From an uncultured Peptococcaceae bacterium (GTDB taxonomy: Bacteria > Bacillota > Desulfotomaculia > Desulfotomaculales > Desulfallaceae): 33,105 nt of DNA. Location of the stretch: NCBI GenBank assembly GCA_913064925.1, contig CAJYBN010000002.1, positions 1 through 33,105 on the forward strand. The letters run 5' to 3'. Of this stretch, positions 6,845 through 15,998 are shown piece after piece (within the stretch, counting starts at the first letter, position 1; every line of letters begins with the position of its first letter). Below the pieces are notes generated by a model, which saw only the letters and a program-made list of their open reading frames with translations, ran no database searches and was not told the DNA's origin. Both the position numbers and the translations under genes were made by a program.

Positions 6845-9583
6845 TCAATGACATGAGAAACTTTCGGGATGCCTCCGGGCTTGTCCCGGAAAAGGTACAC
6901 GAATTTTAACGGCACACACCTTCAGCTCGGGTATTTTGCAGATAGGATCTGTCGACGCAATGGTCAATACATTGGTTGGGGTTTCTTTAAAATGAAAAGT
7001 CATAAAGATGCTGCCCGGGGGAACAAAATCGGTTACCTGGACCCTGGTTGTAACCTTTCCGCGCCTTGATTCCACCACAATTCTATCTTTGTCCTTAATG
7101 CCGTACGCTTCGGCATCTTGCGGGTGCATCATCGCTAATTCTTCCGAGCGCAGTTCTTCCAGGTGGGAGCGCCTGCTCATGGTACCCGTGTGGAAGTGGT
7201 ACAGCATTCTACCGGTGATTAACAACAGCGGGTATTCTTCATCCGGTTCTTCCGCCGGGGGCACGTGCTCTACGCTGTGGAATTTGCCTTTGCCCCTGGC
7301 AAAACCGTCTGCGTGCAAATATGCTGTTCCGGGGTGACCGGGTGTGGGACAGGGCCAGTGTATACCTCCTTTTTCCAACCTGTGGTGGCTGATGCCGCCA
7401 TAAAGGGGTGCGCACCGGGCTATTTCCTCCATTATTTGTTCCGGTCCCCCGGGATACTGCCAAAAATGGCCCATTTTTTGCGCCAGCTCAATAATGATCT
7501 GCCAATCGGGTTTGGCGCTGCTGGTCGTGTCAATTGCTTTTCTTACCAGCTGTATACGGCGCTCAGTGTTGGTAAAGGTGCCATTCTTTTCCGCAAAGGT
7601 AACCGCGGGCAGCACGACTTCCGCCAGTTGAGCTGTTTCGGTCAAAAATATGTCCTGCACCACCAGGAATTCCAAAGCTTGCAGGGCTTCAACCACGCGG
7701 TTGCCGTCCGGATCCGATAATACAGGATTTTCACCCATGATGTACATGCATTTTATTTTGCCCTGCCGGGCTGCATCCGTCATTTCGGTTACCGTTAAAC
7801 CAACCTCTTGCGGCAATTTTGCCTGCCAGAACCGCTCAAAATTACTTTGCACATGCGGATCGTCCACCGGCTGGTAAGAAGGATAGTAATTGGGTAAACA
7901 GCCCATATCGCAGGCGCCCTGGACGTTATTTTGGCCTCTCAGGGGATCTACCCCCGTACCTGGCCGCCCGACATTGCCGGTTAAAATGGCTAAATTGGCC
8001 ACGGCCATCACGTTGTGAGTGCCGGATGCGTGCTGGGTAATGCCCATGGCGTAAATAATGGTGGCCTTTTCCGCCTTGCCGTACATACGGGCGGCTTGCT
8101 CAATTAAACCAGCTTCTACCCCGGTGATTTCCGCCACCCTTTCAGGCGTATATTTAGCTACAGTCTTCTTAAATTCTTCAAAACCTTCAGACCTTTCAGC
8201 CACAAATTGCTTATCCCACAAATCGTCTCTTAAAATTACGTGAGCCAGGCCGTTTAACAGTGCAATGTCAGTTCCCGGACGGTGTCTCAACCATAAATCG
8301 GCGTATTTCACCAGTTCAATTTTCCTGGGATCGGCTACAATCAGCTTTTTGCCGTTCTGTACGGCCTGTCTAATCCTGTATCCCGTCACCGGGTGAGCTT
8401 CGGTGGTATTAGATCCGATTACCAGTATCACATCGGTTTCCAGTATTTCGTTGATGGAGTTGGTCATTGCCCCGCTGCCAAATGCCGTTGCCAGACCGGC
8501 AACCGTGGAGCTGTGTCAGAGGCGGGCACAATGGTCAATGTTATTTGTCTGCAGTATGCTGCGCATGAATTTTTGAAACAGGTAATTTTCTTCGTTGGTG
8601 CACTTGGCGGAGCTCAAGCCCGCGAAGGCTCGACCGCCCCACTCATTTAAAATGTCTTTAAATCTGGCTGCCACGTAATTAAGCGCCTCATCCCAGCTAA
8701 CTTTTATAAATTTACCGTTCCTTTTAACCAGCGGGTCGGTAAGCCTGTCGGGGGAATGCACGTAATCCCAGCCAAACTGGCCCTTGCTGCACAAGTCTCC
8801 CAGGTTAGGCCCGGACCTGTCTGCCGCCACCCCGATAATGCGGTTGTCTTTGACCTTTAATTTAAGCTGGCAGCCAACACCGCAGTAGGGACAGGTGGTG
8901 GTAACCTTTTTTATTTCCCAGGGCCGCCCGGCCCACAGTGTGGATTTTTCCACCAGCGCCGCTACCGGGCAAACATTGACGCACATGCCGCAAAAAGTAC
9001 AGGTGGTTTCCTGCAAGGTATCGTCATAAGCCGATGTCACCTTGGTCTCAAAGCCGCGGTGCATAAAATCGTAAACGTAGGCGCCGTTTATTTCCGCACA
9101 AACTGTCACGCACTTGCCGCATCTGATGCATTTGCTGTAATCCCGGATGAAAAAAGGGTTGTTTGTGTCAATGGGATATTCTATGACCTCGCCCTTGTAG
9201 GGAGTGTCTTCCACTTTGTACCGGTAGCAGTAATCCTGTAACCGGCAATCCCCGTTACGCTCGCAGGTCAGACATCTCAGGTCATGATTGGCTATCAGCA
9301 GCCGGAGAATTTCCCGCCGGGCATTTATTACCCGGTCCGACTCGGTTAAAACCTCCATGCCATCGCTTACCGGCGTGGCGCAGGCCGCCATCAGCTTGCG
9401 AGCGCCTTTAACTTCCACTACGCACATGCGGCAGGCACCGGTGCCGGTAACATATAACCTTTCCTCGTAGCACAGCGTAGGAATATCAATGCCGTTCTCT
9501 TCCGCCGCTTTTAAGATTGTATAGTGCTTGGGTACGTGATACGTGGTTCCGTTTATGGTCACTTTGACCTTGTCCAAAACCAT
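6845..9583 (-). CDS. fdhA: Formate dehydrogenase catalytic subunit, selenocysteine-containing (in-frame TGA at 8516-8518)
   Basis: One 912-residue protein read through TGA. The N-terminus is NuoG-like: a 2Fe-2S site (C38, C51, C54, C68), a His-Cys3 cluster (H100, C104, C107, C113) and two 4Fe-4S motifs (C152-C162, C195-C205). Next comes the FdhF-type cluster CPYCGVGC with C265. Sec is residue 356 in DHCARL-U-HSSTVAGLA, the place of catalytic Sec or Cys in all FdhF-type enzymes. The C-terminal Mo/W-bis-MGD domain includes LLLITGRMLYHFHTGTMSRR and ends at PELKVCAVKI. It oxidises formate to CO2 or the reverse, passing electrons to the NuoF/NuoE-like subunits. It is the last gene of the focA operon and starts inside the NuoF-like gene. 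GGAGG lies two bases from ATG 9583 but eight from an in-frame TTG at 9577, which may be the true start. Without recoding the gene would appear as two fragments. Confidence 0.95.
8478..8518 (-). promoter_or_regulatory. Bacterial SECIS element and UGA(Sec) codon in fdhA
   Basis: After TGA (8518-8516) the minus strand forms GTTGCC / GGCAAC (8503-8498 and 8492-8487) closing the loop GGTCT. The E. coli fdhF SECIS has the same GGUCU loop at the same distance from UGA (bases 22-26 counted from the U). The loop's GU is the SelB contact. The match leaves little doubt that the codon is selenocysteine. Confidence 0.93.
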
Positions 9584-11366
9584 CACCTCCAGCCAGTACA
9601 ATGGCGCCAAATGGACATTTTTTTAAGCACTCGCCGCACTTTTTACACATTTCCGGGTCAATGCGATGGGGTTCTCCTTTTTTACCGGTTATGGCCCCAA
9701 CCGGGCAGTGTTTTAAGCAGAGGCCGCAGGCTTTACACTTTTCTTCTATAATCCGGTACGACAGCAAGGCCTTGCAAACACCGGCCGGGCATAACTTATT
9801 TTTTACATGCATCTCATATTCGGGCCTAAAATACTTGAGCGCGCTGAGCACCGGGTTGGGTGCCGACTGACCCAGGCCGCATAGGGAAGTATCAATAATG
9901 GTATGACCCAGGCTTTCCAATAAATCCAAATCTTGCAGCTCTCCTCTTCCCTCTACAATTCTTTCTAATATTTCCAGCAGCCTGGTGTTTCCTTCCCGGC
10001 AAGGAGTGCATTTGCCGCAGGCTTCCATCCTGGTAAACGAAAGAAAAAAACGGGCCAGTTCGACCATGCAGGTGTCTTCGTCCATGACCACCAAGCCGCC
10101 GGAACCCATCATGGCTCCCGCATCGATCAGCGAGTCATAATCAATGGGTAAATCCAAGTGCTGCGCTGATAAGCCCCCGCCGGAGGGCCCGCCAATCTGG
10201 ACGGCCTTGAATTTCTTACCGTTGGGAATCCCCCCGCCGATGTCAAATATTATTTCCCTTAAAGTTATGCCCATGGGAACCTCCACCAGGCCGGTGTTTT
10301 TAATCTTTCCCGTGAGGGCAAAAATTTTGGTACCTTTGCTTTGTTCCGTTCCAATGGCAGCGTAGGCTTCGGCTCCCATGTCAAAAATAATTGGCAGGTT
10401 GGCCAGGGTTTCCACGTTGTTGACAACGGTTGGGCGATCCCACAGGCCCTTGACCGCCGGAAAGGGCGGGCGGGGTCTGGGCATACCCCGGTTTCCCTGT
10501 ATGGATTCGATTAAAGCCGTTTCTTCGCCACAAACAAAGGCGCCGGCCCCCTGTTTGATATGTATGTCAAAATTAAACCCGCTGCCTAAAATATTCTCGC
10601 CGAGGAAACCTTTTTCCCGCGCTTCTTTGATGGCTATGTCCAGTCTTCGCACCGCCAGGGGGTATTCGGCTCGGATATAAACAAAACCTTCACCGGCCCC
10701 GATGGCATAACCAGCCGTTAACATGCCTTCCAAGACCCGGTGGGGGTCACCTTCCAAAATGCTGCGGTCCATAAAAGCCCCCGGGTCTCCTTCGTCGGCA
10801 TTACATATAATATATTTTTTATCCCCCCGGGCCTTACGGGCATACTCCCACTTTAAGCCGGTGGGAAAACCGCCCCCGCCGCGCCCCCGCAGGCCGGCCT
10901 TTTTAACCTCATCGATGACAGCGTCCGGCGACATTTTAAATACCTTTTGCAGGGTACGGTAACCTCCCGCATTTAAGTAATCTTCTATACTTTCAGGGTT
11001 GATTAAACCGCAATTTTTCAGTACCAGCCGCTTTTGTTTTTGGTAAAAGGGCACGTCATTCCTGGTTTTAACCCGGTTCCCGGTGTCGGGATCTTTATAT
11101 AACAGGTCTTCATACACACTTCCCTCCTGCAGGCTGTCCACCAGCTTGGCAACATGTTCTTTTGTAACCCGGCAGTAAAAATATCCTTCCGGCTCAACCA
11201 GCACCAGTGGACCCTGTTCACAAAAACCATGGCACCCGGTATATTTCAACTCAAACTGTTCTCCCAGTCCCCGGCCGGCAAGCTCGCTTTCCAGTGCGTC
11301 GTAAACCTCGCGGGAACGGGAGGAGACGCAGCCTGTTCCCCCGCAAACAAGTACTTTTCTTCTCAA
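9486..11366 (-). CDS. NuoF-like NAD(P)H-oxidising/reducing subunit of the formate dehydrogenase complex
   Basis: A 626-residue HydB/HndC-type flavoprotein. Residues 1-100 form a thioredoxin-like 2Fe-2S domain (CGGTGC near 8-13, CHGFC near 45). The core follows with GLRGRGGGGFPTGLKW (NADH site), CNADEGDPGAFMDRSILEG (FMN site), GAGAFVCGEETALIESIQG and the 4Fe-4S ligands CGKCTPCREG. The C-terminus adds two ferredoxin clusters, CKACGLCLKHCP and CKKCGECLKKCP. It should pass electrons between the catalytic subunit and NAD(P), and with the clusters possibly ferredoxin, as in bifurcating complexes. TTG 11366 shares bases with the TGA of the NuoE-like gene (TTGA), indicating coupled translation. The 3' end overlaps fdhA by about 98 bases in another frame. 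Confidence 0.92.
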   Translation of the reverse strand: MRRKVLVCGGTGCVSSRSREVYDALESELAGRGLGEQFELKYTGCHGFCEQGPLVLVEPEGYFYCRVTKEHVAKLVDSLQEGSVYEDLLYKDPDTGNRVKTRNDVPFYQKQKRLVLKNCGLINPESIEDYLNAGGYRTLQKVFKMSPDAVIDEVKKAGLRGRGGGGFPTGLKWEYARKARGDKKYIICNADEGDPGAFMDRSILEGDPHRVLEGMLTAGYAIGAGEGFVYIRAEYPLAVRRLDIAIKEAREKGFLGENILGSGFNFDIHIKQGAGAFVCGEETALIESIQGNRGMPRPRPPFPAVKGLWDRPTVVNNVETLANLPIIFDMGAEAYAAIGTEQSKGTKIFALTGKIKNTGLVEVPMGITLREIIFDIGGGIPNGKKFKAVQIGGPSGGGLSAQHLDLPIDYDSLIDAGAMMGSGGLVVMDEDTCMVELARFFLSFTRMEACGKCTPCREGNTRLLEILERIVEGRGELQDLDLLESLGHTIIDTSLCGLGQSAPNPVLSALKYFRPEYEMHVKNKLCPAGVCKALLSYRIIEEKCKACGLCLKHCPVGAITGKKGEPHRIDPEMCKKCGECLKKCPFGAIVLAGGDGFGQGQSDHKRNHVSRTQALYNLKSGGRERH

Positions 11367-11833
11367 TGGACCACCGCCGCCTCCTCCCTGTATTTTTCTA
11401 TAAGTTTGGGTACTTGACCGGGTGTCAGTTTACCGTAAGTTTCATCATTAATCGTTATCACCGGTGCCAGGCCACATGCCCCCAAACAAGCTACCTGGTC
11501 TAAAGTAAAAGTCAAGTCGGGTGTGGTGTGGCCCACCTTGATACCCAGTTCATCTTCCATCGCGAACAATACTTCCGCCGCTCCTCGCACATGGCAAGCG
11601 GTACCCATACAGACTTTAATGATATACCTGCCTCTGGGCGTAAGGTGGAACTGGTGGTAAAAAGTAGCCACGCCGGCTACCTTGGCCAAAGATATACCCA
11701 TTCCCGAAGCAATTTTTTCTAAAATTTCTCTGGACAGGTAACCATGCACCTTTTGGACTTCCTGCAGCAGGGGAACCAGTCCCCCCGGGATATGCCAGTA
11801 TTTTTCCAGCAGTTCATCTATGCCGGTATGCAC
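11363..11833 (-). CDS. NuoE-like thioredoxin-fold 2Fe-2S subunit
   Basis: A 156-residue protein with the complete NuoE/HydC pattern: an N-terminal helical region ending KVAGVATFYHQFHLTPRG, then CMGTAC, 30-odd residues later CLGACG. The four cysteines bind a 2Fe-2S cluster. In complex I, HydABC and NAD-linked formate dehydrogenases this subunit works with the NuoF-like flavoprotein encoded immediately after it, here by a TTGA overlap. Length and motif spacing are normal. It starts six bases past the focA stop; the ATG has TGATGACAG-like weak ribosome-site complementarity, so coupling to focA translation is probable. Confidence 0.92.
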   Translation of the reverse strand: MHTGIDELLEKYWHIPGGLVPLLQEVQKVHGYLSREILEKIASGMGISLAKVAGVATFYHQFHLTPRGRYIIKVCMGTACHVRGAAEVLFAMEDELGIKVGHTTPDLTFTLDQVACLGACGLAPVITINDETYGKLTPGQVPKLIEKYREEAAVVH

Positions 11834-11839
11834 CTGTCA

Positions 11840-12697
11840 TCACTCCTCCACCCGTTTATACAAGTAAATAAACCAGTAGGCCAAACCTACAAAGACCCCC
11901 CCGCCGATGATATTTCCTATTGTTACCGGAATAAAATTTTTTATGATTGCATTTGGGACAGATAAAAGAACAATATCCAAGTGGGGGGCAGACGATGACA
12001 AAGCCTGCTGTACCGCAGGGACTGTTTTTAACATTAAAGCCATGGGAATAAAGTACATATTGGCAATGCTATGTTCAAAGCCCGATGCTACAAAGGCCGT
12101 GATGGGAAAAATAACGGCAAGCAGCTTATCCGTTAATGTGCGCCCGCTGTAACTCAGCCAAACCGCCAGTACCACTAATGTGTTGGCCAAAATGCCCCGC
12201 ACCATGGCGGTGAAAAAATCATTGCTTACCTTGCTAACACCAATTTTTACTGCTTCTACGGCAAAGGAATATTCTTTTAGAACCCATTGATTGGAATAAT
12301 AAACCAGTAATACTATACCAAAGGCCCCGATAAAATTACCGATATAGACCAGAAGCCAGTTGCGCATTAAATCTTTGAAGGTAATTTTTTTGGTCATATA
12401 GGCTATAAGCAATAGAGTATTGCCGGTAAAAAGCTCTGCTCCGGTGATAACCACTAAAATTAAGCCCATGGAGAAAACCAGGCCTCCCAGCAGCCTGGCC
12501 AGGCTGAAACCTACCTGGGCGTCAAATACCACCATAGTGTAAAATTCTCCCGCCAGGGCAATAAAAGCACCGGCCAAAATACCCAGCATCATGGTAGTTC
12601 TTAATGAGTACTTGGCCTTCTTTACTCCCAAGCTTTCGGCTTTTTCTGTTACCGCATCAGGTGTCAGGATATCTACAGTAATGTTTTGTTCACTCAT
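11840..12697 (-). CDS. focA: Formate/nitrite transporter family channel (FocA)
   Basis: A 285-residue membrane protein of the FNT family. About six hydrophobic segments are visible, beginning TMMLGILAGAFIALAGEF. Family marks include ITGAELFTGNTLLLI (the P/omega-loop block), NWLLVYIGNFIGAFG, and FVASGFEHSIANMYFIP, which holds the conserved pore histidine region, and IGNIIGGGVFVGLAYW at the end. Because it leads an operon with all formate dehydrogenase subunits, formate is the likely substrate rather than nitrite or hydrosulfide. It would move formate in or out of the cytoplasm in balance with the enzyme. The start has a GGAGGG site eight bases upstream. The promoter must lie in 12698-12755, where no strong consensus is seen. 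Confidence 0.92.
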   Translation of the reverse strand: MSEQNITVDILTPDAVTEKAESLGVKKAKYSLRTTMMLGILAGAFIALAGEFYTMVVFDAQVGFSLARLLGGLVFSMGLILVVITGAELFTGNTLLLIAYMTKKITFKDLMRNWLLVYIGNFIGAFGIVLLVYYSNQWVLKEYSFAVEAVKIGVSKVSNDFFTAMVRGILANTLVVLAVWLSYSGRTLTDKLLAVIFPITAFVASGFEHSIANMYFIPMALMLKTVPAVQQALSSSAPHLDIVLLSVPNAIIKNFIPVTIGNIIGGGVFVGLAYWFIYLYKRVEE

Positions 12698-12754
12698 AAA
12701 CGGCCCTCCAACTATAGATACTTTATTTATTTTTACCGGAAATGCTTAATATAA

Positions 12755-12800
12755 CAAAAAGACGCCCCACTTTCGTGAGGCGCTCTTCTTTTTAAAACAA
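12755..12800 (-). terminator. Intrinsic terminator ending the AOR-UbiD operon (bidirectional)
   Basis: GCGCCTCAC and GTGGGGCG(T)C pair around GAAA, with CTTTTTG following on the minus strand and TCTTCTTTTT on the plus strand. It lies about 45 bases past the FAD oxidoreductase stop and separates this operon from the focA operon. Confidence 0.75.
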
Positions 12801-12834
12801 AGGGTAAATGCACTGCTTCTGAAAATTATTTATC

Positions 12835-14016
12835 TTAGGCTAAAACGTTATGCTGTGAATTAAACATTTTGCCTTCAGCAAAACGATTAATGTCCAGCAT
12901 ACTTATATCAAAACTGGGCTTCTCGTCACGTACCAACTGCGCTACAATTTCGCCGATTGCCGGAGCCAACTTGAATCCGTGCCCGCTAAAACCTATCGCA
13001 CAAAAATAACCTTCCGGTCCTGCAGGGCGACCAATGGCCGGATTCCAGTCCGGAGTCACGCCATCGCTGCCGCCAAAAACAGTTTGCAACCGGGCCTCGG
13101 ATAGGAACGGCAATCGCTGGACTACTTTTTCAATTAATGCACAAAGCGTATCCATATCCGGATTAAATGAATAATTATCCGGATTAATTTCCTTGGCTGG
13201 ATCCTCTTTGTCCATCCCCAGCAGAATTGTACCCCCGCTTTCCGGCTTAATAAAAAATAAATTATCTTTGATCGAATTGTCAATTACGGTAGGGATCATG
13301 CGATGGTAAAAGCAGTCCGGCAGCAGCAGGCCATGCTGTAATGACATTATCTTTACCGGCACTTGAATATGAATTAGGTCATTAACCCGTTTACCCCACG
13401 GGCCAGCGGCATTGACAACCAGCCTGGTGGCAATTTTCCCGTGATCCGTAATTACACCAGCGATACGGTTTTTTTCTATTTCAATCCCTTCAACCAAAAC
13501 CCCGGTACAAAATCGCACACCAAAATCTTTAGCTCTTTTGGCATAACCTACTGTTACTGCGTAAGGATCGGCGTAACCGGCTTTTTTATCAAAAATGCCT
13601 ATCCCTACTCCATTGGTATCCAGCAAACCTACCGGCAAGAATTCCTTAAGTTCAGCGGGCTCAATTATATCTAATTCTACCCCCACCGACCTCTGCATAG
13701 CAGCATTTTCTTCAGCAGCCCGGCGGTCTTCCTCCCCTACCAACAACAACAATCCATTTTGGACAAAATTAATGGGCTCGCCCATTTCTTCTTCAAAGCT
13801 TTCCAGCTTCCTGCGGCTGTACAAAGCAAGTTCAACAAGCAACCTGTTAGAATAATGATGGCGGATCAAACCGGCAGCATGCCCGGTAGCTCCAGCTGCC
13901 AGCCCTGATTTTTCCAGAACCACGATTTTCCCCGTCCCAAGCTTGGCCAGGTGAAAGGCGATACTGGCTCCCATTACCCCGCCGCCTATAATTACTACAT
14001 CCGCGGTTTCAACCAT
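12835..14016 (-). CDS. FAD-dependent amino-acid-oxidase-like oxidoreductase (DAO/glycine oxidase/sarcosine oxidase beta family)
   Basis: A 393-residue flavoprotein. The N-terminus ADVVIIGGGVMGASIAFHLA is a GxGxxG dinucleotide fold, followed by VLEKSGLAAGATGHAAG, the covalent or close FAD loop region of the DAO superfamily. A second FAD contact appears as ATRLVVNAAGPWGKRV (near 200), and the C-terminus has the GFSGHGFKLAPAIGE block. These enzymes oxidise C-N bonds of secondary or primary amino acids (sarcosine, glycine, proline, D-amino acids) to imines. Under anaerobic conditions electrons probably leave through ETF or quinone rather than O2; this is inference. It is the last gene of the AOR-UbiD operon, 44 bases after ubiD-like, with AAGGAG seven bases before the ATG. 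Confidence 0.85.
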   Translation of the reverse strand: MVETADVVIIGGGVMGASIAFHLAKLGTGKIVVLEKSGLAAGATGHAAGLIRHHYSNRLLVELALYSRRKLESFEEEMGEPINFVQNGLLLLVGEEDRRAAEENAAMQRSVGVELDIIEPAELKEFLPVGLLDTNGVGIGIFDKKAGYADPYAVTVGYAKRAKDFGVRFCTGVLVEGIEIEKNRIAGVITDHGKIATRLVVNAAGPWGKRVNDLIHIQVPVKIMSLQHGLLLPDCFYHRMIPTVIDNSIKDNLFFIKPESGGTILLGMDKEDPAKEINPDNYSFNPDMDTLCALIEKVVQRLPFLSEARLQTVFGGSDGVTPDWNPAIGRPAGPEGYFCAIGFSGHGFKLAPAIGEIVAQLVRDEKPSFDISMLDINRFAEGKMFNSQHNVLA

Positions 14017-14060
14017 TATGCTCCTTCCTTTCCGCCCACAACTAACCCGTTACTATACGT

Positions 14061-15359
14061 TTAAAAATTTGGAACAGTGGTTCTTTCATATTCATCCCAC
14101 TGCCCCAGCGGAGCAGTAGCATCTATACCTAACTTGGATTGATGAATCCTGTGCGGGTCACGTGGAAAACCTACCGCTCTGGGAATAACCATGGTACCCC
14201 GTTCCGGGCAAAATCTGGTTGATACCGCCCACCATACATCCAGCGGATCGAACACGTCGACATCATGATCAACCACGACGCAGTTCTTCAGCCAGCTGTA
14301 GCTGCCAAATGCCGCCATTAATACGTTTTTGGCCTCTTCTTCAAATCTTTTTTCAATGGAGATAAAACAGGTGAAAATCATTGGTACAAGGCTAAGCGCT
14401 TTAATTTTTGCACCGGTTCCTTCCACGGCCTCATAAACTTTGGCCTCCCTGGACAAAGCCAGCAAGTGGGTATCTTCAATTGAACCCGCTTTAATTGCCT
14501 GCAGAAAGGGCTTTGTTCGCCTGGTGATGGCTTTGATATGCAGAACGTGGTTTTCCATAACCGGCACATAGTACCCCATAAAATCGCCAAAGGGACCTTC
14601 CGCTTCCCGTTCTTTTGGATAAACTACCCCCTCAATTACCATTTCGGCCCTTGCCGGCACTTCCAGGTCAACTGTTTTGCACTTGACCATTTCCACCGGC
14701 TCCCGGCGGAATCCACCCGCCATGGCAAATTCATCTACCCCAAAGGGCGGGCTTGAAGCTGCGGCAACCATATCCAACGGGTGATTGCCGAGCACAACAG
14801 CCACTTCCAGCGGCATGTTTCGTTTTTCCGCTTTTTCATAAATCTGGCCCAAATGTTGGGGGGGCATCATGCGAATACCCAGTTTATGGGATCCTTTGAG
14901 CTGCATCCGGTTGAATGATGCATTTCGGATACCCGTCTCCGGGTCACGGGCAATCACGATTCCCGCGGTAATATAGCGGCCCGCGTCACGCTCGGAATGA
15001 ATTAAAAACGGAAATTCTTCTATATTAACCTTGGAACCGGTCAGCACCACTTCCTGGACGGGCCCGTCTGGCACTATCTTTGGTTCAATAAGATTCTTGG
15101 AGCGTTTAATATATTCCGTCACCACTTCCTCGCGGGAACACCCAAAAGCTAGTGCTAAAAATTCCCTTCCGCCCAAAATATTGTTCACCAGCGGGTACTC
15201 AAAGCCTTCAATATTTTCAAAAATAACAGTCTGACCGGACCTTTCCTTTTGGCGCATTATTGCAGGAATCTTTTTTAGTGGAACAGCATCCTTAAGTCTA
15301 TACACCTTTCCCTGCTGTTCCAAAATCTCTAAAAAATCCCTTAAGTCCTGTATCATCAT
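14061..15359 (-). CDS. UbiD-family (prenylated-FMN) decarboxylase
   Basis: A 432-residue UbiD-family enzyme. The opening MIQDLRDFLEILEQQGKVYR and ENIEGFEYPLVNNILGGRE are standard. The prenyl-FMN and catalytic region is present: GIVIARDPETGIRNASFNRMQ (near 133-153) supplies the Arg and metal-site residues, and EREAEGPFGDFMGYY (250-264) supplies the paired glutamates. C-terminal DHDVDVFDPLDVWWAVSTR is also conserved. Family members reversibly decarboxylate aromatic, heteroaromatic or alpha,beta-unsaturated acids. The prenyltransferase UbiX that makes the cofactor is not in this window and must be elsewhere. It starts at an ATGA overlap with the unrecognised gene upstream. Substrate cannot be told; overall neighbourhood suggests an organic acid intermediate of the same pathway. 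Confidence 0.92.
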   Translation of the reverse strand: MMIQDLRDFLEILEQQGKVYRLKDAVPLKKIPAIMRQKERSGQTVIFENIEGFEYPLVNNILGGREFLALAFGCSREEVVTEYIKRSKNLIEPKIVPDGPVQEVVLTGSKVNIEEFPFLIHSERDAGRYITAGIVIARDPETGIRNASFNRMQLKGSHKLGIRMMPPQHLGQIYEKAEKRNMPLEVAVVLGNHPLDMVAAASSPPFGVDEFAMAGGFRREPVEMVKCKTVDLEVPARAEMVIEGVVYPKEREAEGPFGDFMGYYVPVMENHVLHIKAITRRTKPFLQAIKAGSIEDTHLLALSREAKVYEAVEGTGAKIKALSLVPMIFTCFISIEKRFEEEAKNVLMAAFGSYSWLKNCVVVDHDVDVFDPLDVWWAVSTRFCPERGTMVIPRAVGFPRDPHRIHQSKLGIDATAPLGQWDEYERTTVPNF

Positions 15360-15943
15360 TTAATCTCCCTTCCTTTGTTGTTAACGGCCAAAAACCCCTG
15401 TATAAATCTATAGCCCTGCACCCCTCCTACTTCACCCGTGCTACCGTCAATCACGCGGGAAACCTTTGGTCCCCGGGTCCCGTTAACACCGACCAGCCAG
15501 AAGGGCTTATATACCAGCTGCCAGTTTACTATTGTTTCCCGGGCTTTTGGCGATGCGCAAAAAATATGTTTTAGTGAAAAACGGCTCCTGGCTTTAAAGG
15601 CCTGGATCCCCAATTGCCCGGCCTCTTCAACCGACAAAATTGGACGGAGCAAAGATGCATCCTCGTTCCTCAAGCTGCCCTGTTCAAGCAAGGTGGCAAT
15701 TAACGTAAAACAGCCCCTTATTGCATCGACAGCAAAATATACTTTTGTAGACTTGGATCCCAGCCAACTTTTGGTATCTAAACGTACTTCAAATAGATAA
15801 AACGGATAATAATAAAGGGCACAATCTTTATTTAAATCCATATTTTTCTGAGGCCCGTAAATCCGGTTAATGAGTTCGGGGATATTGTTCCTGTTTATGT
15901 TTAGGGGGGCATATAAAGTTAAACCCTTTCCTGTTTCTGTCAA
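15356..15943 (-). CDS. Unrecognised protein translationally coupled to the UbiD-family gene
   Basis: A 195-residue protein I do not recognise. Two similar blocks are visible: YYPFYLFEVRLD followed by VYFAVDAIRG (about residues 45-75), and VYKPFWLVGVNG followed by VSRVIDGSTGEVGG (about 143-172). Both have the pattern Y-x-P-F-aromatic-L, a turn, then a strand ending in D-(A/G)-x-x-G, suggesting a duplicated beta-rich unit. No signal peptide or clear membrane segment is seen and only two cysteines are present. Its stop overlaps the ubiD-like start (ATGA), so the two are probably made in fixed ratio and may form a complex. It could be a non-catalytic partner or substrate-binding subunit of the decarboxylase; this is inference only. 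Confidence 0.8.
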   Translation of the reverse strand: MTETGKGLTLYAPLNINRNNIPELINRIYGPQKNMDLNKDCALYYYPFYLFEVRLDTKSWLGSKSTKVYFAVDAIRGCFTLIATLLEQGSLRNEDASLLRPILSVEEAGQLGIQAFKARSRFSLKHIFCASPKARETIVNWQLVYKPFWLVGVNGTRGPKVSRVIDGSTGEVGGVQGYRFIQGFLAVNNKGREIK

Positions 15944-15998
15944 GCGTTTCCCTCCGTTTAAACCGGTTCAACCTCAATAAATACGCCGGGAGAACCAA

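Noticed and set aside
6718..6915. 65-residue minus-strand frame ending GVYYFTRHSNVEFRAT after fdhA.
   Set aside because: It overlaps the fdhA 3' end in another frame, no ribosome site was seen, and the latter half is the strong inverted repeat. I do not recognise it.
8393..8650. Possibility that the formate dehydrogenase is a split or frameshifted pseudogene.
   Set aside because: Frame is unchanged on both sides of TGA and the catalytic-site context and SECIS hairpin match the selenocysteine case exactly.
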